DNA of 64,000 nt from Mycobacterium sp. HUMS_12744610 (GTDB lineage Bacteria > Actinomycetota > Actinomycetes > Mycobacteriales > Mycobacteriaceae): assembly GCF_041206865.1 (NCBI RefSeq), contig NZ_JBGEDP010000001.1, positions 682,001 through 746,000 of the forward strand. The letters run 5' to 3'. The position numbers and the translations under genes were made by a program. Of this stretch, positions 19,198 to 32,205 are shown in pieces. Every line of letters begins with the position of its first letter. Positions within the stretch are counted from its first letter, which is position 1. The notes under the pieces were generated by a model. That model ran no database searches. It was not told the DNA's origin and was given only the letters and a program-made list of their open reading frames with translations.

Positions 19198-20272
19198 ATG
19201 AGTGCCACGTCATTGTCGGTTCCCAACGAGTTCGGCGAGATCACCCCGGCGTGGATATCGGCCGCGCTGGCCGCCGACCATCCCGGCGCCGTCGTCGACA
19301 CCGTGACCGTCGAGGTGCGTGACGACGGCACCAACCGGCGCGCCCCGCCTCGGCCTGAGCTACCGGAGCGGGAGCGGGCCCGCGTCGGTGTTCGTCAAGG
19401 CCGCCGATCCCGACCACAAAGAGATGATCCGGATGACCAGCGGCATGTTCCACGAGCCCCGCCTGTTCTCCTACGGGGTGCGGCTGCCGCTGGAGCATCC
19501 CCACGTCTACACCGCCCTCATCGACGAGGCCGGCTACGACTTCGTCATGGTCATGGAAGACCTCACCGCCCGCGGCGCCGACCCCCGCGACGCGACCAGG
19601 CCGATGACCGTGGAGCAGGCGGCGGACGGCGTGCGGGGCCTGGGCCGCATGCATGGCCGGTACTGGGGCGAACGCGTACTGCGCGAACCTGCCCTGAGCT
19701 GGCTGGAACCGTTCCTGCCGTGGGACGGCATGGAGATGGCCCCGCTGCCCGCCGCGCTCGAACGCCTCAGCGCCGACACGCCCACCGCGGTGACCTCGCT
19801 GACCATCGACGGACTGATCGAATCGGTCTGGAAGCCCTACATCCGCACGCTGACCACCTCGCCGCAAACGCTGTTGCACGGCGACCCGCACATCGGCAAC
19901 ACCTACGTGCTGCCCGACGACCGTGTCGGCTTCCTGGACTGGCAGGTCGCCCGGCGCGGCAACTGGTCGCTCGACCTGGGCTATTTCCTGCAGGGTGCCC
20001 TGACGGTCGAGGACCGTCGCCGCAGCGAACGCGACCTGCTCGAAAAGTACCGCGACGCGCTCGGCCTGCCGGGCGAACAGCTGCCGACCCCCGACGAGAT
20101 CTGGCTGCGGTACCGGGCGTCGGTGGCGCACGGCCTGACGCTGTGGCTGTGCACCGCCAGTGCCGGCGAACTGTGGCAGCGCCCCGACATCGCCATCGCT
20201 CTGGCGCAACGGTATTCGCACGCCTACGGCGACCTGGAGACGGCGTCGGCGCTGGCGGCGATCACCGGCTGA
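19198..20272 (+). pseudogene. aminoglycoside-phosphotransferase-like kinase, frameshifted
   Basis: Read as one gene, the product is ~357 residues of the APH / ecdysteroid-kinase-like superfamily. The Brenner motif HGDPHIGNTYVLPDD (catalytic Asp and Asn) and FLDWQVARRGNWSLDLGYF (Mg-binding Asp) are both intact. The first ~48 codons (MSATSLSVPNEFGEITPAW) are in one frame and the rest, from RLGLSYRSGSGPASVFVKA, is in another. Removing one C from the run at 19343-19346 restores a continuous protein. AAAGG lies 8 bases before the ATG. It is divergent from TetR with a shared operator. It may be a real null allele or a homopolymer consensus error. Confidence 0.8.
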
Positions 20273-23447
<3,175 letters not shown>

Positions 23448-23518
23448 CGCGCGCTCACGGCCGTATACTCGGGTGAGGCTTGACGAGGAAACCGATACAC
23501 GAGAGGGTTGGCACCCCG

Positions 23519-24472
23519 GTGCACAGACTCAGGGCCGCGGAACACCCGCGGCCGGATTTCATTCTCTTGCACATCAGCGACACCCATCTCATTGCGCAGG
23601 GGTCCCTGTACGGGGCGGTCGACGCGGACGGCCGGCTGGGGGAGCTGCTCGAGCAGCTGACCCAGGCGCGGCTGCGGCCCGACGCGATCGTCGTCACCGG
23701 AGACCTGACCGACAAGGGCGAGCCCGCGGCCTACCGCAAACTGCGCGACGCGGTGGAGCCCTTCGCGGCCGAGCTGGGCGCCGAGCTCGTCTGGGTGATG
23801 GGCAACCACGACGACCGGTCCGCCTTGCGCAGCGCGCTGCTCGACGAAGCGCCGTCGATGGCACCGCTGGACCGCGTCTGCATGATCGACGGGCTGCGCG
23901 TCATCACGCTGGACACGTCGGTTCCCGGCCATCACCACGGGGAGATCAGTGCCTCCCAATTGGCTTGGCTCGCAGCACAGTTGGACGCACCCGCGCCGCA
24001 CGGCAGCATCCTCGCCCTGCACCACCCGCCGATTCCCAGCGTCCTGGACCTGGCGGTCACGGTGGAACTGCGCGACCAGGCCGCCCTCGGGCGGGTGCTG
24101 CGCGGAAGCGATGTCCGCGCGATCCTGGCCGGGCACCTGCACTATTCGACGAACGCGACTTTTGTGGGCATCCCGGTGTCCGTGGCTTCGGCCACCTGCT
24201 ACACGCAGGACCTGACGGTCGCCGCCGGCGGAACCCGCGGCAGAGACGGCGCCCAGGCCTGCAATGTGGTGCACGTCTACCAGGACACCGTCGTGCACTC
24301 GGTGATCCCGCTCGGCGGCGGAGAGACGGTGGGCACCTTCGTCTCTCCGGCGGAGGCGCGCCGCAAGATCACCGACAGCGGCCTGTTCATCGAGCCGTCC
24401 CGGCGGGATTCGCTGTTCAGCCACCCTCCGAGGGCGTTAGCGTCATCGGCTCGGCGAACCCCGGTTGACTGA
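23519..24472 (+). CDS. class III cyclic nucleotide phosphodiesterase (Rv0805 type)
   Basis: This 317-residue calcineurin-like binuclear metallophosphoesterase was characterised in M. tuberculosis as hydrolysing cyclic nucleotides, better the 2',3' forms than cAMP. Metal motifs are HISDTHL (D, H), [10 protein letters not shown] (D), MGNHDD (N, H), LHHPP (H) and AGHLHYS (GHxH). The GTG at 23519 ([12 protein letters not shown]) matches the homologue start. An in-frame TTG at 23480 is less likely. The 3' end overlaps the convergent cpsY gene by 56 bases. Confidence 0.93.
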   Translation: MHRLRAAEHPRPDFILLHISDTHLIAQGSLYGAVDADGRLGELLEQLTQARLRPDAIVVTGDLTDKGEPAAYRKLRDAVEPFAAELGAELVWVMGNHDDRSALRSALLDEAPSMAPLDRVCMIDGLRVITLDTSVPGHHHGEISASQLAWLAAQLDAPAPHGSILALHHPPIPSVLDLAVTVELRDQAALGRVLRGSDVRAILAGHLHYSTNATFVGIPVSVASATCYTQDLTVAAGGTRGRDGAQACNVVHVYQDTVVHSVIPLGGGETVGTFVSPAEARRKITDSGLFIEPSRRDSLFSHPPRALASSARRTPVD

Positions 24473-26015
24473 CGTCGGCCGACACCTTCTCCCAGGGCGC
24501 GGGGATGGGGAAGTAGCGCTCGAGGAAGTCGACGACCCGCTCGGCCCGCTCCTCCGCCGAGACCTCGGGGAAACTGCCGTCGTTGAGGCAGAAGAAGTCG
24601 TGGTTGCGCTTCCTGCGCAGCACGGGAAGCAGGTCGAGGCCGGCCCGGCTGGTGGTGTCGACGTAGAGAACTTTGGCCTTTTCCTGCTGGACGGCGCGCC
24701 CGGTCATCAGCGCGTAGTAGTGGTAGAACGAGTTGGTCACCGAGATGTCGGTGCTGGACCGGAACTGGCTGGCCTGGGTGCGGGCGAAGTCCTCCGGGAA
24801 TTCGCGTTCCATCTCCCGCAGCACGCTTTTGCGCAGCGGGACGGCGGTGTGCTCCAGATGGCGGGTGATGACCTGGCCGAATCGCTCGAAGATCAACCGC
24901 CGGTTCACCCGGGCGGCGTTCTCGAACCCGCTGCGGGTGGGGTCGTTGTCGCCGATCCCGATGCGCGTCGTGGCCTCGATGAACCTTGTGACGCCGCCCG
25001 GGGAGAAGAACATGGTCGCTTTGACCGGCCGGCCGAAGAACATGTCGTCGTTGGAGTACAGGAAGTGCTCGCTGAGCTCCGCGATGTTGTGCAGCTGGCT
25101 TTCCACCGCATGCGAGCTGTAGGTCGGTAACGCGGCGGGGTCCGAGAAATGCTCCTCGGCGCGCACGATGGAGATCTTCGGATGGTCGGCCAGCCACTCC
25201 GGCGGGCGGGAATCCGTCGCGATGAAGATCCGACGCACCCACGGCGCGAACATGTTGACCGACCGCAGCGCGTATTTCAGCTCGTCGATCTGACGAATGC
25301 GCGCTTCGGCTTCGTCGCCCTCGCCCACCAGGTACCGCGGCATCTGCGCGTCGCGTCGCGCGCGGAACTCGGGGTCGCTGCCCTCCACCCAGGAGAACAC
25401 CATGTCGATGTCGAAGGTGACGTCGCTTGCGTGCGCGGCGAACATTCCCGCGATGGTCGGCCACTTGTAGCCGTAGAGTTTGACGGTCGCCGGCCGGACC
25501 TCGCTCCGTGGCAACAAGGTTCGCGTCAGGGAGTTCTCCACCGGGCAGCGGATCACGGTGTCCTCGTACACCCAGAACTGGATCTCCACGCCGAACGCGG
25601 GCCCGTACCGCAGACCCCCGGGGGCGATCCGTCGCCGATACAGCCGCACGAGACGCGGATCGGGCAGCGCGGAGAGCCGGCCTCCGGCGACGAGGACGGG
25701 CGCCAGCCCCTTTTTGTCGACCGTCTTGGCGTACATGGGCTCGGCCGCACATGACGCCACCAACGCGCGCTCGACCGCCGGGCGCTGTTCGATGTCGACC
25801 GCGAGGATCGGCCGGCCCTTGTGGTCACGGATCAGCAGGAAGCCAATGCCGGCCTTGCTCAAGACCTTTCGGATGAACACCAGATCCTCGACCTGTGCCT
25901 CGTGGGGGGTCAGGCTGGATTCGAGCCGGGCGATCTTTCCCCGCCGGGTCACCACGAGGGGCGCCGGGGCCCGGCGGGCGGTGCGACCGCCCTCGCTCGG
26001 ATCGGATTTGGCCAT
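24417..26015 (-). CDS. cpsY: Stealth-family sugar-phosphotransferase CpsY
   Basis: The protein has 532 residues. The Stealth conserved regions are visible: CR1 [16 protein letters not shown] near residue 205, CR2 [22 protein letters not shown]3 around [10 protein letters not shown] and [10 protein letters not shown], and CR4 near the C-terminus (NDGSFPE). The family transfers sugar-1-phosphate in capsule-like glycans and the M. tuberculosis homologue is Rv0806c. No membrane helix is evident. The convergent overlap with the phosphodiesterase gene is in coding sequence of both. Confidence 0.93.
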   Translation of the reverse strand: MAKSDPSEGGRTARRAPAPLVVTRRGKIARLESSLTPHEAQVEDLVFIRKVLSKAGIGFLLIRDHKGRPILAVDIEQRPAVERALVASCAAEPMYAKTVDKKGLAPVLVAGGRLSALPDPRLVRLYRRRIAPGGLRYGPAFGVEIQFWVYEDTVIRCPVENSLTRTLLPRSEVRPATVKLYGYKWPTIAGMFAAHASDVTFDIDMVFSWVEGSDPEFRARRDAQMPRYLVGEGDEAEARIRQIDELKYALRSVNMFAPWVRRIFIATDSRPPEWLADHPKISIVRAEEHFSDPAALPTYSSHAVESQLHNIAELSEHFLYSNDDMFFGRPVKATMFFSPGGVTRFIEATTRIGIGDNDPTRSGFENAARVNRRLIFERFGQVITRHLEHTAVPLRKSVLREMEREFPEDFARTQASQFRSSTDISVTNSFYHYYALMTGRAVQQEKAKVLYVDTTSRAGLDLLPVLRRKRNHDFFCLNDGSFPEVSAEERAERVVDFLERYFPIPAPWEKVSADVSQPGFAEPMTLTPSEGG

Positions 26016-26265
26016 CGGACACCCCGTTCAATCAGCCACCGCGGAAGCGGAAAGCCTCGCGCTCCGCGGCCGGTGCGGGTGCGGGCATGCCCAGTCCGTA
26101 CCGGTAACGTCCATGGTGCCGTCAAGCCGAAACCACTGCAAGACAGGCGATTTAGTGAACTTTCGGACACCTGCCGGCAACACGGCCGTCGCGGCCGCGT
26201 CACGCGTCGTTGGGTTTCGCGTCGGGTCCCGCGCGGCGCCGCGCTCCGCTTTGAGAACCTTGGGT

Positions 26266-26655
26266 GTGCCCGCCCGTGACAAAGCAGACCCGGCCGTCGC
26301 CCGGGCCGCGGTGCTAGCCGTCGCGGACTGGTTGCGCGACGCGTCCCATCCGTCCCCCGACCGGGATGCGCTGGCGACGGCGGTGCGCCTCACCGCGCGC
26401 ACCCTGGCCGCCGTGGCGCCGGGCGCCAGCGTCGAGGTCCGTATCCCGCCGTTCGTCGCGGTGCAGTGTGTCGCCGGGCCCCGCCATACCCGCGGCACCC
26501 CGCCCAACGTCGTGGAAACCGACGCGCGGACCTGGCTCCTGCTGGCCACCGGGTTGCTGGGGCTGGATGAGGCCAGGACCGCCGGGATGCTGACGTTGTC
26601 AGGTTCGCGAGCGGGTGAGATCGAGCACTGGTTGCCCCTGTTCGGTGTCGGCTGA
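26266..26655 (+). CDS. sterol-carrier-family protein (Rv0807 type)
   Basis: The protein is about 129 residues. SVEVRIPPFVAVQCVAGPRHTRGTPPNVVETD is the invariant block of this actinobacterial family, split here over residues ~63-95. Lipid binding is suggested only by the family name. The start is uncertain: GTG 26266 fits the usual length, with TTG 26260 or 26251 as alternatives, and no clear ribosome site is seen. It lies directly before purF. The ~250 bases upstream, back to cpsY, hold no gene. Confidence 0.75.
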   Translation: MPARDKADPAVARAAVLAVADWLRDASHPSPDRDALATAVRLTARTLAAVAPGASVEVRIPPFVAVQCVAGPRHTRGTPPNVVETDARTWLLLATGLLGLDEARTAGMLTLSGSRAGEIEHWLPLFGVG

Positions 26656-26746
26656 ACATAACTCTGAACTGCACGTTTAGGGTAAAGGCGGGGAATTTTC
26701 GGCGCTCAACACGCTGTGCGATTCGGCGCTGCGGGCGGTGTGCCCG

Positions 26747-26752
26747 TAGACT
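26747..26752 (+). promoter_or_regulatory. -10 element of purF
   Basis: TAGACT, the same hexamer as at purL. A transcript starting ~7 bases downstream would have a ~32-base leader with GGGAG before the GTG at 26791. An upstream in-frame GTG at 26740 would lie outside such a transcript. Confidence 0.45.
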
Positions 26753-26790
26753 CCGTTTCGTCACCCACCGTTCTCCGGGAGCCGCCGAAC

Positions 26791-28338
26791 GTGACCGTCG
26801 CTGGAGCAGATGCACCCGAGCAGGACTTCAACTCGCCCCGTGAAGAGTGTGGTGTATTCGGGGTCTGGGCCCCGGGCGAAGAGGTCGCCAAGCTCACCTA
26901 CTACGGCCTTTACGCGCTGCAGCATCGCGGGCAGGAAGCCGCGGGCATCGCGGTCGCCGACGGATCCCAGGTGCTGGTCTTCAAAGATCTCGGCTTGGTC
27001 AGCCAGGTCTTCGACGAGCAGACGCTGGCGGCAATGCACGGCCACGTCGCCATCGGGCACTGCCGCTATTCCACCACCGGGGACACCACCTGGGAAAACG
27101 CCCAGCCGGTCTTCCGCAACACCGCGGCCGGCACGGGAGTCGCGTTGGGGCACAACGGAAACCTGGTCAACACCGCCGAGCTGGCCGCGCGGGCCCGCGA
27201 CGCGGGTCTGATCGCCCGCCGCGCTCCCGCCCCGGCGACGACGGATTCCGACATCCTGGGCGCGCTCCTGGCGCACGGCGCGGCCGATTCCACCCTGGAA
27301 CAGGCCGCGCTGGAGCTGCTGCCGACGGTGCGTGGCGCCTTCTGCCTGACGTTCATGGACGAGAACACCCTCTACGCGTGCCGCGACCCGCACGGGGTGC
27401 GCCCGCTTTCGCTCGGACGGTTGGATCGCGGCTGGGTGGTGGCCTCGGAGACGGCCGCGCTCGACATCGTCGGCGCCTCGTTCGTCCGTGACATCGAACC
27501 GGGGGAACTGCTGGCCATCGACGCCGACGGGGTGCGCTCGACACGGTTCGCCAACCCCACCCCCAAGGGCTGCATCTTCGAGTACGTCTACCTGGCCCGG
27601 CCCGACAGCACGCTGGCCGGCCGGTCCGTGCACGCGACCCGCGTGGAGATCGGCCGCCGACTGGCCCGGGAATGCCCCGTCGAGGCCGACCTGGTGATCG
27701 GGGTGCCCGAATCCGGCACGCCCGCCGCGGTCGGGTACGCGCAGGAGTCCGGCATTCCCTACGGTCAGGGCCTGATGAAGAACGCCTACGTCGGGCGCAC
27801 CTTCATCCAGCCCTCCCAGACGATCCGTCAGCTCGGCATCCGGCTCAAGCTGAACCCGCTCAAAGAGGTGATCCGCGGCAAGCGGCTCATCGTCGTCGAT
27901 GACTCGATCGTGCGGGGTAATACCCAGCGTGCGCTGCTGCGGATGCTGCGCGAGGCCGGTGCCCTCGAGGTGCACGTCCGCATCGCCTCGCCGCCGGTGA
28001 AGTGGCCCTGCTTCTACGGCATCGACTTTCCGTCGCCGGCGGAGTTGATCGCCAATGCCGTCGAGGACAAAGAGGAGATGCTCGAGGCGGTTCGGCATGC
28101 CATCGGGGCCGACACGCTGGGGTACATCTCGCTGCGTGGGCTGGTCGCGGCGTCCGAGCAGCCCGCGTCCCGGTTGTGCACCGCCTGTTTCGACGGCAGG
28201 TATCCGATCGCGCTGCCGGGCGAGACGGCGCTGGGCAAAAACGTTGTCGAGCACATGCTGGCCAACGCGGCGCGCGGGGCGGGGTTGGAGGGTACCGCCA
28301 CCGGGACCGCTGCCGGGGAAGTGCCGATCGGCTGCTGA
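26791..28338 (+). CDS. purF: amidophosphoribosyltransferase
   Basis: The enzyme performs the first committed step of purine synthesis, from PRPP and glutamine to phosphoribosylamine. With the GTG at 26791 it has 515 residues, and the N-terminal nucleophile is Cys20 (REECGVFG), exposed after propeptide removal. The PRPP-binding motif VVDDSIVRGNT is near residue 370. C-terminal LCTACFDG provides the cysteine pair that ligates the Fe-S cluster in Bacillus-type enzymes. The start is chosen from the ribosome site and the position of the -10 box. GTG 26740 would give a longer propeptide. Confidence 0.95.
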   Translation: MTVAGADAPEQDFNSPREECGVFGVWAPGEEVAKLTYYGLYALQHRGQEAAGIAVADGSQVLVFKDLGLVSQVFDEQTLAAMHGHVAIGHCRYSTTGDTTWENAQPVFRNTAAGTGVALGHNGNLVNTAELAARARDAGLIARRAPAPATTDSDILGALLAHGAADSTLEQAALELLPTVRGAFCLTFMDENTLYACRDPHGVRPLSLGRLDRGWVVASETAALDIVGASFVRDIEPGELLAIDADGVRSTRFANPTPKGCIFEYVYLARPDSTLAGRSVHATRVEIGRRLARECPVEADLVIGVPESGTPAAVGYAQESGIPYGQGLMKNAYVGRTFIQPSQTIRQLGIRLKLNPLKEVIRGKRLIVVDDSIVRGNTQRALLRMLREAGALEVHVRIASPPVKWPCFYGIDFPSPAELIANAVEDKEEMLEAVRHAIGADTLGYISLRGLVAASEQPASRLCTACFDGRYPIALPGETALGKNVVEHMLANAARGAGLEGTATGTAAGEVPIGC

Positions 28339-28394
28339 CGCGGGGCTCGTCGGCGCTGCGAAGACGTTTGATACCGGCGGTCGCTGCCGCCCGG

Positions 28395-28400
28395 TAGCCT
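28395..28400 (+). promoter_or_regulatory. -10 element of purM, leaderless start
   Basis: TAGCCT lies 8 bases before the purM ATG with no Shine-Dalgarno sequence, so purM probably has its own leaderless promoter although purF is only 70 bases upstream. Confidence 0.5.
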
Positions 28401-28408
28401 TTATCGCG

Positions 28409-29500
28409 ATGACGGATCCCGGAAAAAGCCCCGGACGAGAGCCGGGCAGTCAGGGCATTACCTACGCGTCTGCGGGCGTGGACATAGAAGCCGGTGATCG
28501 CGCCGTCGACTTGTTCAAGCCGCTGGCGACCAAGGCGACCAGACCGGAGGTGCGCGGCGGCCTGGGCGGATTCGCCGGGCTGTTCGCGCTGCGCGGCGAC
28601 TACCGCGAGCCCGTGCTGGCGGCGTCCACCGACGGCGTCGGCACCAAGCTGGCGGTGGCCCAGGCGATGGACAAGCACGACACCGTCGGCCTGGACCTGG
28701 TCGCGATGGTAGTCGACGACCTGGTGGTGTGTGGTGCGGAACCGCTGTTCCTGCAGGACTACATCGCCGTCGGGCGGACCGTGCCGGAGCGCCTGGCCGC
28801 GATCGTCGGCGGCATCGCCGAGGGGTGCGTCCGCGCGGGTTGCGCGTTGCTGGGAGGGGAGACGGCGGAGCATCCCGGCCTCATGGAGCCCGACCACTAC
28901 GACATCTCGGCGACCGGCGTCGGCGTGGTCGAGGCCGACGACGTGCTGGGCCCCGACCGGGTCAAGCCCGGCGACGTCATCATCGCCCTGGGCTCGTCCG
29001 GCCTGCATTCCAACGGATACTCGCTGGCCCGTGCGGTGCTGCTCGAGATCGACCGAATGCCGCTCGCCGGTCACGTGGAGGAGTTCGGCCGCACGTTGGG
29101 CGAAGAACTGCTCGAGCCCACCCGCATCTACGCCAGGGACTGCCTTGCCCTGGCCGCCGAGACCCAGGTCCGCACGTTCTGTCACGTCACCGGCGGCGGG
29201 CTCGCCGGTAACCTACAGCGGGTCATCCCGCACGGGCTGGTCGCCGAGGTCGACCGGGGCACGTGGACGCCGGCTCCGGTGTTCGCGATGATCGCCCAGC
29301 GCGGCCGTGTCGACCGCGAGGAGATGGAGAAGACGTTCAACATGGGGGTCGGCATGATCGCGGTCGTGGCCCCGGAAGACACCGACCGCGCGTTGGCCAT
29401 CTTGACCGCGCGGCACCTGGACTGCTGGGTCTTGGGCACCGTGTGCAAGGGCAAGGACGGTCCGCGGGCAAAACTGGTCGGTCAACACCCGAGATTCTGA
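28409..29500 (+). CDS. purM: AIR synthetase
   Basis: The enzyme has 363 residues and cyclises FGAM to AIR with ATP. Signatures: GLGGFAGLF, AASTDGVGTKLAVA, GLDLVAMVVDDLVVCGAEPLF (split by the glycine-rich P-loop-like contact), LLGGETAEHPG, and C-terminal NMGVGMIAVV. The N-terminal ~17 residues are a poorly conserved extension. It completes the purine genes in this window. Confidence 0.96.
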   Translation: MTDPGKSPGREPGSQGITYASAGVDIEAGDRAVDLFKPLATKATRPEVRGGLGGFAGLFALRGDYREPVLAASTDGVGTKLAVAQAMDKHDTVGLDLVAMVVDDLVVCGAEPLFLQDYIAVGRTVPERLAAIVGGIAEGCVRAGCALLGGETAEHPGLMEPDHYDISATGVGVVEADDVLGPDRVKPGDVIIALGSSGLHSNGYSLARAVLLEIDRMPLAGHVEEFGRTLGEELLEPTRIYARDCLALAAETQVRTFCHVTGGGLAGNLQRVIPHGLVAEVDRGTWTPAPVFAMIAQRGRVDREEMEKTFNMGVGMIAVVAPEDTDRALAILTARHLDCWVLGTVCKGKDGPRAKLVGQHPRF

Positions 29501-29577
29501 AGACCGCAAGCTAGAGAAGCCTCAAAGTAGAGAAACCGTGCCGATGCGGAGCGCACCGGCACGGGGAAGTGCACGTC

Positions 29578-29763
29578 CTAGTGGCGCCAGTCTTCCTCGG
29601 CGTCCCACGAACTGTCGGGGCCGTCGTCCAGTTCGGCGGAGTCGATGTCGGCACCCGTTCCCGACAACTCGCGCTGAAGCCGCTGGAAGTCGGTCTGCGG
29701 AGAGCTGTACTTCAGTTCTCGAGCAACCTTGGTCTGCTTTGCCTTAGCCCGGCCGCGGCCCAT
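29578..29763 (-). CDS. small basic-acidic protein DUF3073
   Basis: The protein has 61 residues, start MGRGRAKAKQTKVARELKY, the DUF3073 signature, with an acidic tail ending DAEEDWRH. It is conserved in actinobacteria and its function is unknown. The ATG at 29763 is preceded by GAGGGGG. An upstream in-frame ATG would add 13 unlike residues. It is convergent with purM. Confidence 0.85.
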   Translation of the reverse strand: MGRGRAKAKQTKVARELKYSSPQTDFQRLQRELSGTGADIDSAELDDGPDSSWDAEEDWRH

Positions 29764-29908
29764 GGGGGAACCCCCTCGCGCAATAACGGAGCGGCCTAAC
29801 AAGTAGGCGGCTCCGATCTCTGGTGTCGTTATTGTCCTGCCGACAGTTTACCGTGCCCACTGGTCTGGCGTCGGCGCCCCCGCCCGCTGTGGCGGACGTC
29901 ATCGCCCA

Positions 29909-31024
29909 TCATCGCGCACCGCCCCGCAATCGTTCAACGGCCAGCCGGCCCGCACCGATCTGGTCGGCGGACGGCAGAGAATCGGCATCGATCGACGCAG
30001 CAACCCCGGCCTCCGGCCCCGTCGCCAACTCGATCTCGGGCGGCAGCCCGCGCTTGAGCAGGGCCAGCGCCACCGGGCCGAGGTCCACGTGCTCGACGAC
30101 GGTGCCGAGGCGTCCCACGGCCCGACCGCCGGCCAGGACCGCGTCGGCGGTCGCGGGCCGGTCCACCGACCCGTCGAGGTGCAGTAACACCAGCATTCGC
30201 GGCGGCTTACCGAGGTTGTGCACCCGCGCGACGGTCTCCTGCCCGCGATAGCAACCCTTGTTCAGATGGACGGCCCCACCAATCCAGCCCACCTCGTGGG
30301 GAATGGTGCGCTCGTCGGTGTCGACCCCGAGGCGGGGCCGCAGCGCCGCGACCCGGTGCGCCTCATAGGCCCACACCCCGGCCGCGCGCACGCCCGCCCG
30401 GGCCAGGCGCTGTTGCCAGTCGGCCGCATCGCCGCGCGGCACCAGCACATCCAGTTCGACGGAGCCGGCCACGGCGCTGGGCATGCGTCGCACGAATCCG
30501 CCGCCGGCGAGCGGCGCGGCGATCATCTCGGCGGGCAGGGCATCCAGGCCCAGGGCGTCGAGCACGGCCGCGTCGGCGAGCCGCGGCCCGAGCAGCGACA
30601 GCACGGCCAGGTCCGCGCTGTCCGGTGTCACGTCGGACCAGAACACCATCCTGCGCAGGTAGCCCAGCAGCGGTTCGCCCCGCCACGGTTCGGTGTCGAG
30701 GTAGGTGGAGCCGCCCAGTTCGGTCTGAATCCAGTGGTCTTCGACGCGACCCTGACCGTCGAGGCTGAGGTTCTGCGTGCTGGCGCCCTCAGGAAGGTCG
30801 CTGACGTGCTGGGTGGAGATGCTGTGCAGCCAACTCTGCCGGTCACCGCCGGTCAGGACGAGCACGGCTCGGTGCGAGCGGTCCACCAGGACCGCGTCGG
30901 TCGCCGCCGCGCGCTGCTCGCCCAGCGGGTCACCGTAGTGCCAGGGCGCGCCCGCGTCGGGCCCACCGTCAGGTGCGGGGACCGCGGTCGGGTGCGCCGA
31001 TCTTGCCCTCGCCGTGTCGCTCAC
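29909..31024 (-). CDS. ygfZ: YgfZ/GcvT-fold folate-binding protein
   Basis: The protein has 371 residues. The family signature NKGCYRGQETVAR near residue 255 contains the conserved reactive Cys and the GQE motif. The family is known to bind tetrahydrofolate and to support assembly or repair of Fe-S enzymes. The N-terminal GcvT-like region has HRAVLVLTGGDRQSWLHSI. The start is GTG. The ~200 bases upstream, up to csoR, hold no gene. Confidence 0.9.
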   Translation of the reverse strand: MSDTARARSAHPTAVPAPDGGPDAGAPWHYGDPLGEQRAAATDAVLVDRSHRAVLVLTGGDRQSWLHSISTQHVSDLPEGASTQNLSLDGQGRVEDHWIQTELGGSTYLDTEPWRGEPLLGYLRRMVFWSDVTPDSADLAVLSLLGPRLADAAVLDALGLDALPAEMIAAPLAGGGFVRRMPSAVAGSVELDVLVPRGDAADWQQRLARAGVRAAGVWAYEAHRVAALRPRLGVDTDERTIPHEVGWIGGAVHLNKGCYRGQETVARVHNLGKPPRMLVLLHLDGSVDRPATADAVLAGGRAVGRLGTVVEHVDLGPVALALLKRGLPPEIELATGPEAGVAASIDADSLPSADQIGAGRLAVERLRGGAR

Positions 31025-31222
31025 ACGTCAACTCTACGGACTGCGGGCTCCCCGGACGTGTCGGCGCCGCTCGTATGCGCGAGGCCCACCACACCGGTCA
31101 CCACCGTGGACAAAGTCGTCGCCGACAGCCCCTGCCGCGCCGTCGTTTCGAACGCTCCGTTCGTGATCGTTACCCGCGGGACCGCGGCCCGGCGCAGTCC
31201 CGGCCGCCACGGCAGGTCGTCG

Positions 31223-31582
31223 TCAAACCGTGCTCGCGGTAGCCGCGGGCTCGTCGTCGCTGTGTTCGCCAACCGCCGCACCGCCCAGCTGGGCCTGTGG
31301 GCCCGTGAGCGCAGGAGTGAACTTGACCGCGTCGATCAGCTCGTCGATGGCCGCATGCCCGCGGCCGTCGCGAACGGCCGCCGAGAAGCAGGTCTCCAAA
31401 TGGTTATGCAGCATCACACGGTTAGCGCGCTCCAGCGAGGACTGAACCGCCGAGATCTGTTTCATCACGTCCACGCAGTACGCGTCGGATTCCAGCATCC
31501 GGATGATGCCGTCGAGGTGCCCCCGGACCGTCTTGAGGCGGTTCAGCGCGGCGCGCTTCTTCGACGACAGTTCTTCGCTCAC
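31223..31582 (-). CDS. csoR: copper-sensing repressor CsoR
   Basis: The protein has 119 residues, the same as M. tuberculosis CsoR, to which it looks nearly identical (SSKKRAALNRLKTVRGHLDG). The Cu(I) ligands fall at the same positions: Cys36, His61 and Cys65. Cu(I) binding releases it from DNA. The GTG at 31582 is chosen by homology (MSEELSSKK), with GGTGGTGGAT upstream; a GTG at 31609 would start inside an operator-like palindrome. It is divergent from two Met-rich genes. No copper ATPase is adjacent, unlike the csoR-ctpV locus remembered in M. tuberculosis. Confidence 0.93.
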   Translation of the reverse strand: MSEELSSKKRAALNRLKTVRGHLDGIIRMLESDAYCVDVMKQISAVQSSLERANRVMLHNHLETCFSAAVRDGRGHAAIDELIDAVKFTPALTGPQAQLGGAAVGEHSDDEPAATASTV

Positions 31583-31602
31583 ATCCACCACCAAGTCCCG
31601 TT

Positions 31603-31625
31603 GCTCCACCCCACCTGGGTGGAGC
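31603..31625. promoter_or_regulatory. candidate CsoR operator 1
   Basis: A perfect 9-base inverted repeat, GCTCCACCC and GGGTGGAGC, around CACCT. It lies 20 bases upstream of the csoR start, so it would serve autoregulation. GC-rich interrupted palindromes are typical of CsoR-family sites. Confidence 0.6.
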
Positions 31626-31694
31626 GGAGATTTAGTCGGCCGAATCCCCGCAATCGACGCGCCGACGGTCCGAAAGCTGCCTGATCATACTCAC

Positions 31695-31723
31695 CCTAGC
31701 CCACCCCACCCGGGCGGGGTAAC
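31695..31723. promoter_or_regulatory. candidate CsoR operator 2
   Basis: A GC-rich interrupted palindrome beginning CCTAGCCCACCCC and ending CGGGGTAAC. It closely resembles the remembered M. tuberculosis CsoR box (TAGCCCACCCC...GGGGT). It is located between csoR and the divergent Met-rich genes, about 80 bases before the first ATG. Confidence 0.65.
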
Positions 31724-31802
31724 TTGGCGGACGTGTCCGAGGCGCCGGTGGCCGGGGTCGGCTGCCGCGCCAACATGCGTCAATCCGAAGGGCAAGATCG
31801 AC

Positions 31803-32156
31803 ATGGCTGAATCACCCCAACCGAGCGTGCCCGGTACCGCGCCCGCCGCGGAGTCTCCGCGTTACGACGCCCCATCCGGACCGAGCCGTCTCAGTCAGGC
31901 CTTGATGTGGGTGGGCATCGTCGCCGGGATCCTGTTCGTCGTCGCGGTGGTCTTCTTTTCGGGCTTCTTCCTGGGCTGGAGCTCCGGTGGTCACTATGGG
32001 TCGCACCGCGACGGCTGGGTCCGGATGGGCCCGGGGGCGCCCGGCGGGATGATGGGCCCCGGCGGTCCGATGAGCCCGGGCGGGATGATGGGGCCCGGCG
32101 GGCTGAGCGGCCCGCCGACGTCGCCCGCGACCCCTACTCCCACCTCTCGCCCATAA
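31803..32156 (+). CDS. Met/Gly-rich single-span membrane protein
   Basis: The protein has 117 residues. A Pro/Ser-rich N-terminus is followed by one membrane helix at ~33-59 (ALMWVGIVAGILFVVAVVFF). A C-terminal tail follows with repeated GGMMGPGG/GGPMSPGG units and several His. Met-rich tails on the outer face are known to coordinate Cu(I) in other copper proteins, so a copper-handling role is inferred from this and from the divergent csoR. GAAGGG lies ~9 bases upstream of the ATG. No named family is recognised. Confidence 0.75.
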   Translation: MAESPQPSVPGTAPAAESPRYDAPSGPSRLSQALMWVGIVAGILFVVAVVFFSGFFLGWSSGGHYGSHRDGWVRMGPGAPGGMMGPGGPMSPGGMMGPGGLSGPPTSPATPTPTSRP

Positions 32157-32205
32157 CCCGGAGGGCGACGCCGATGACCCCCTTTCAGCCGCTGCGGAGT
32201 CCCCG

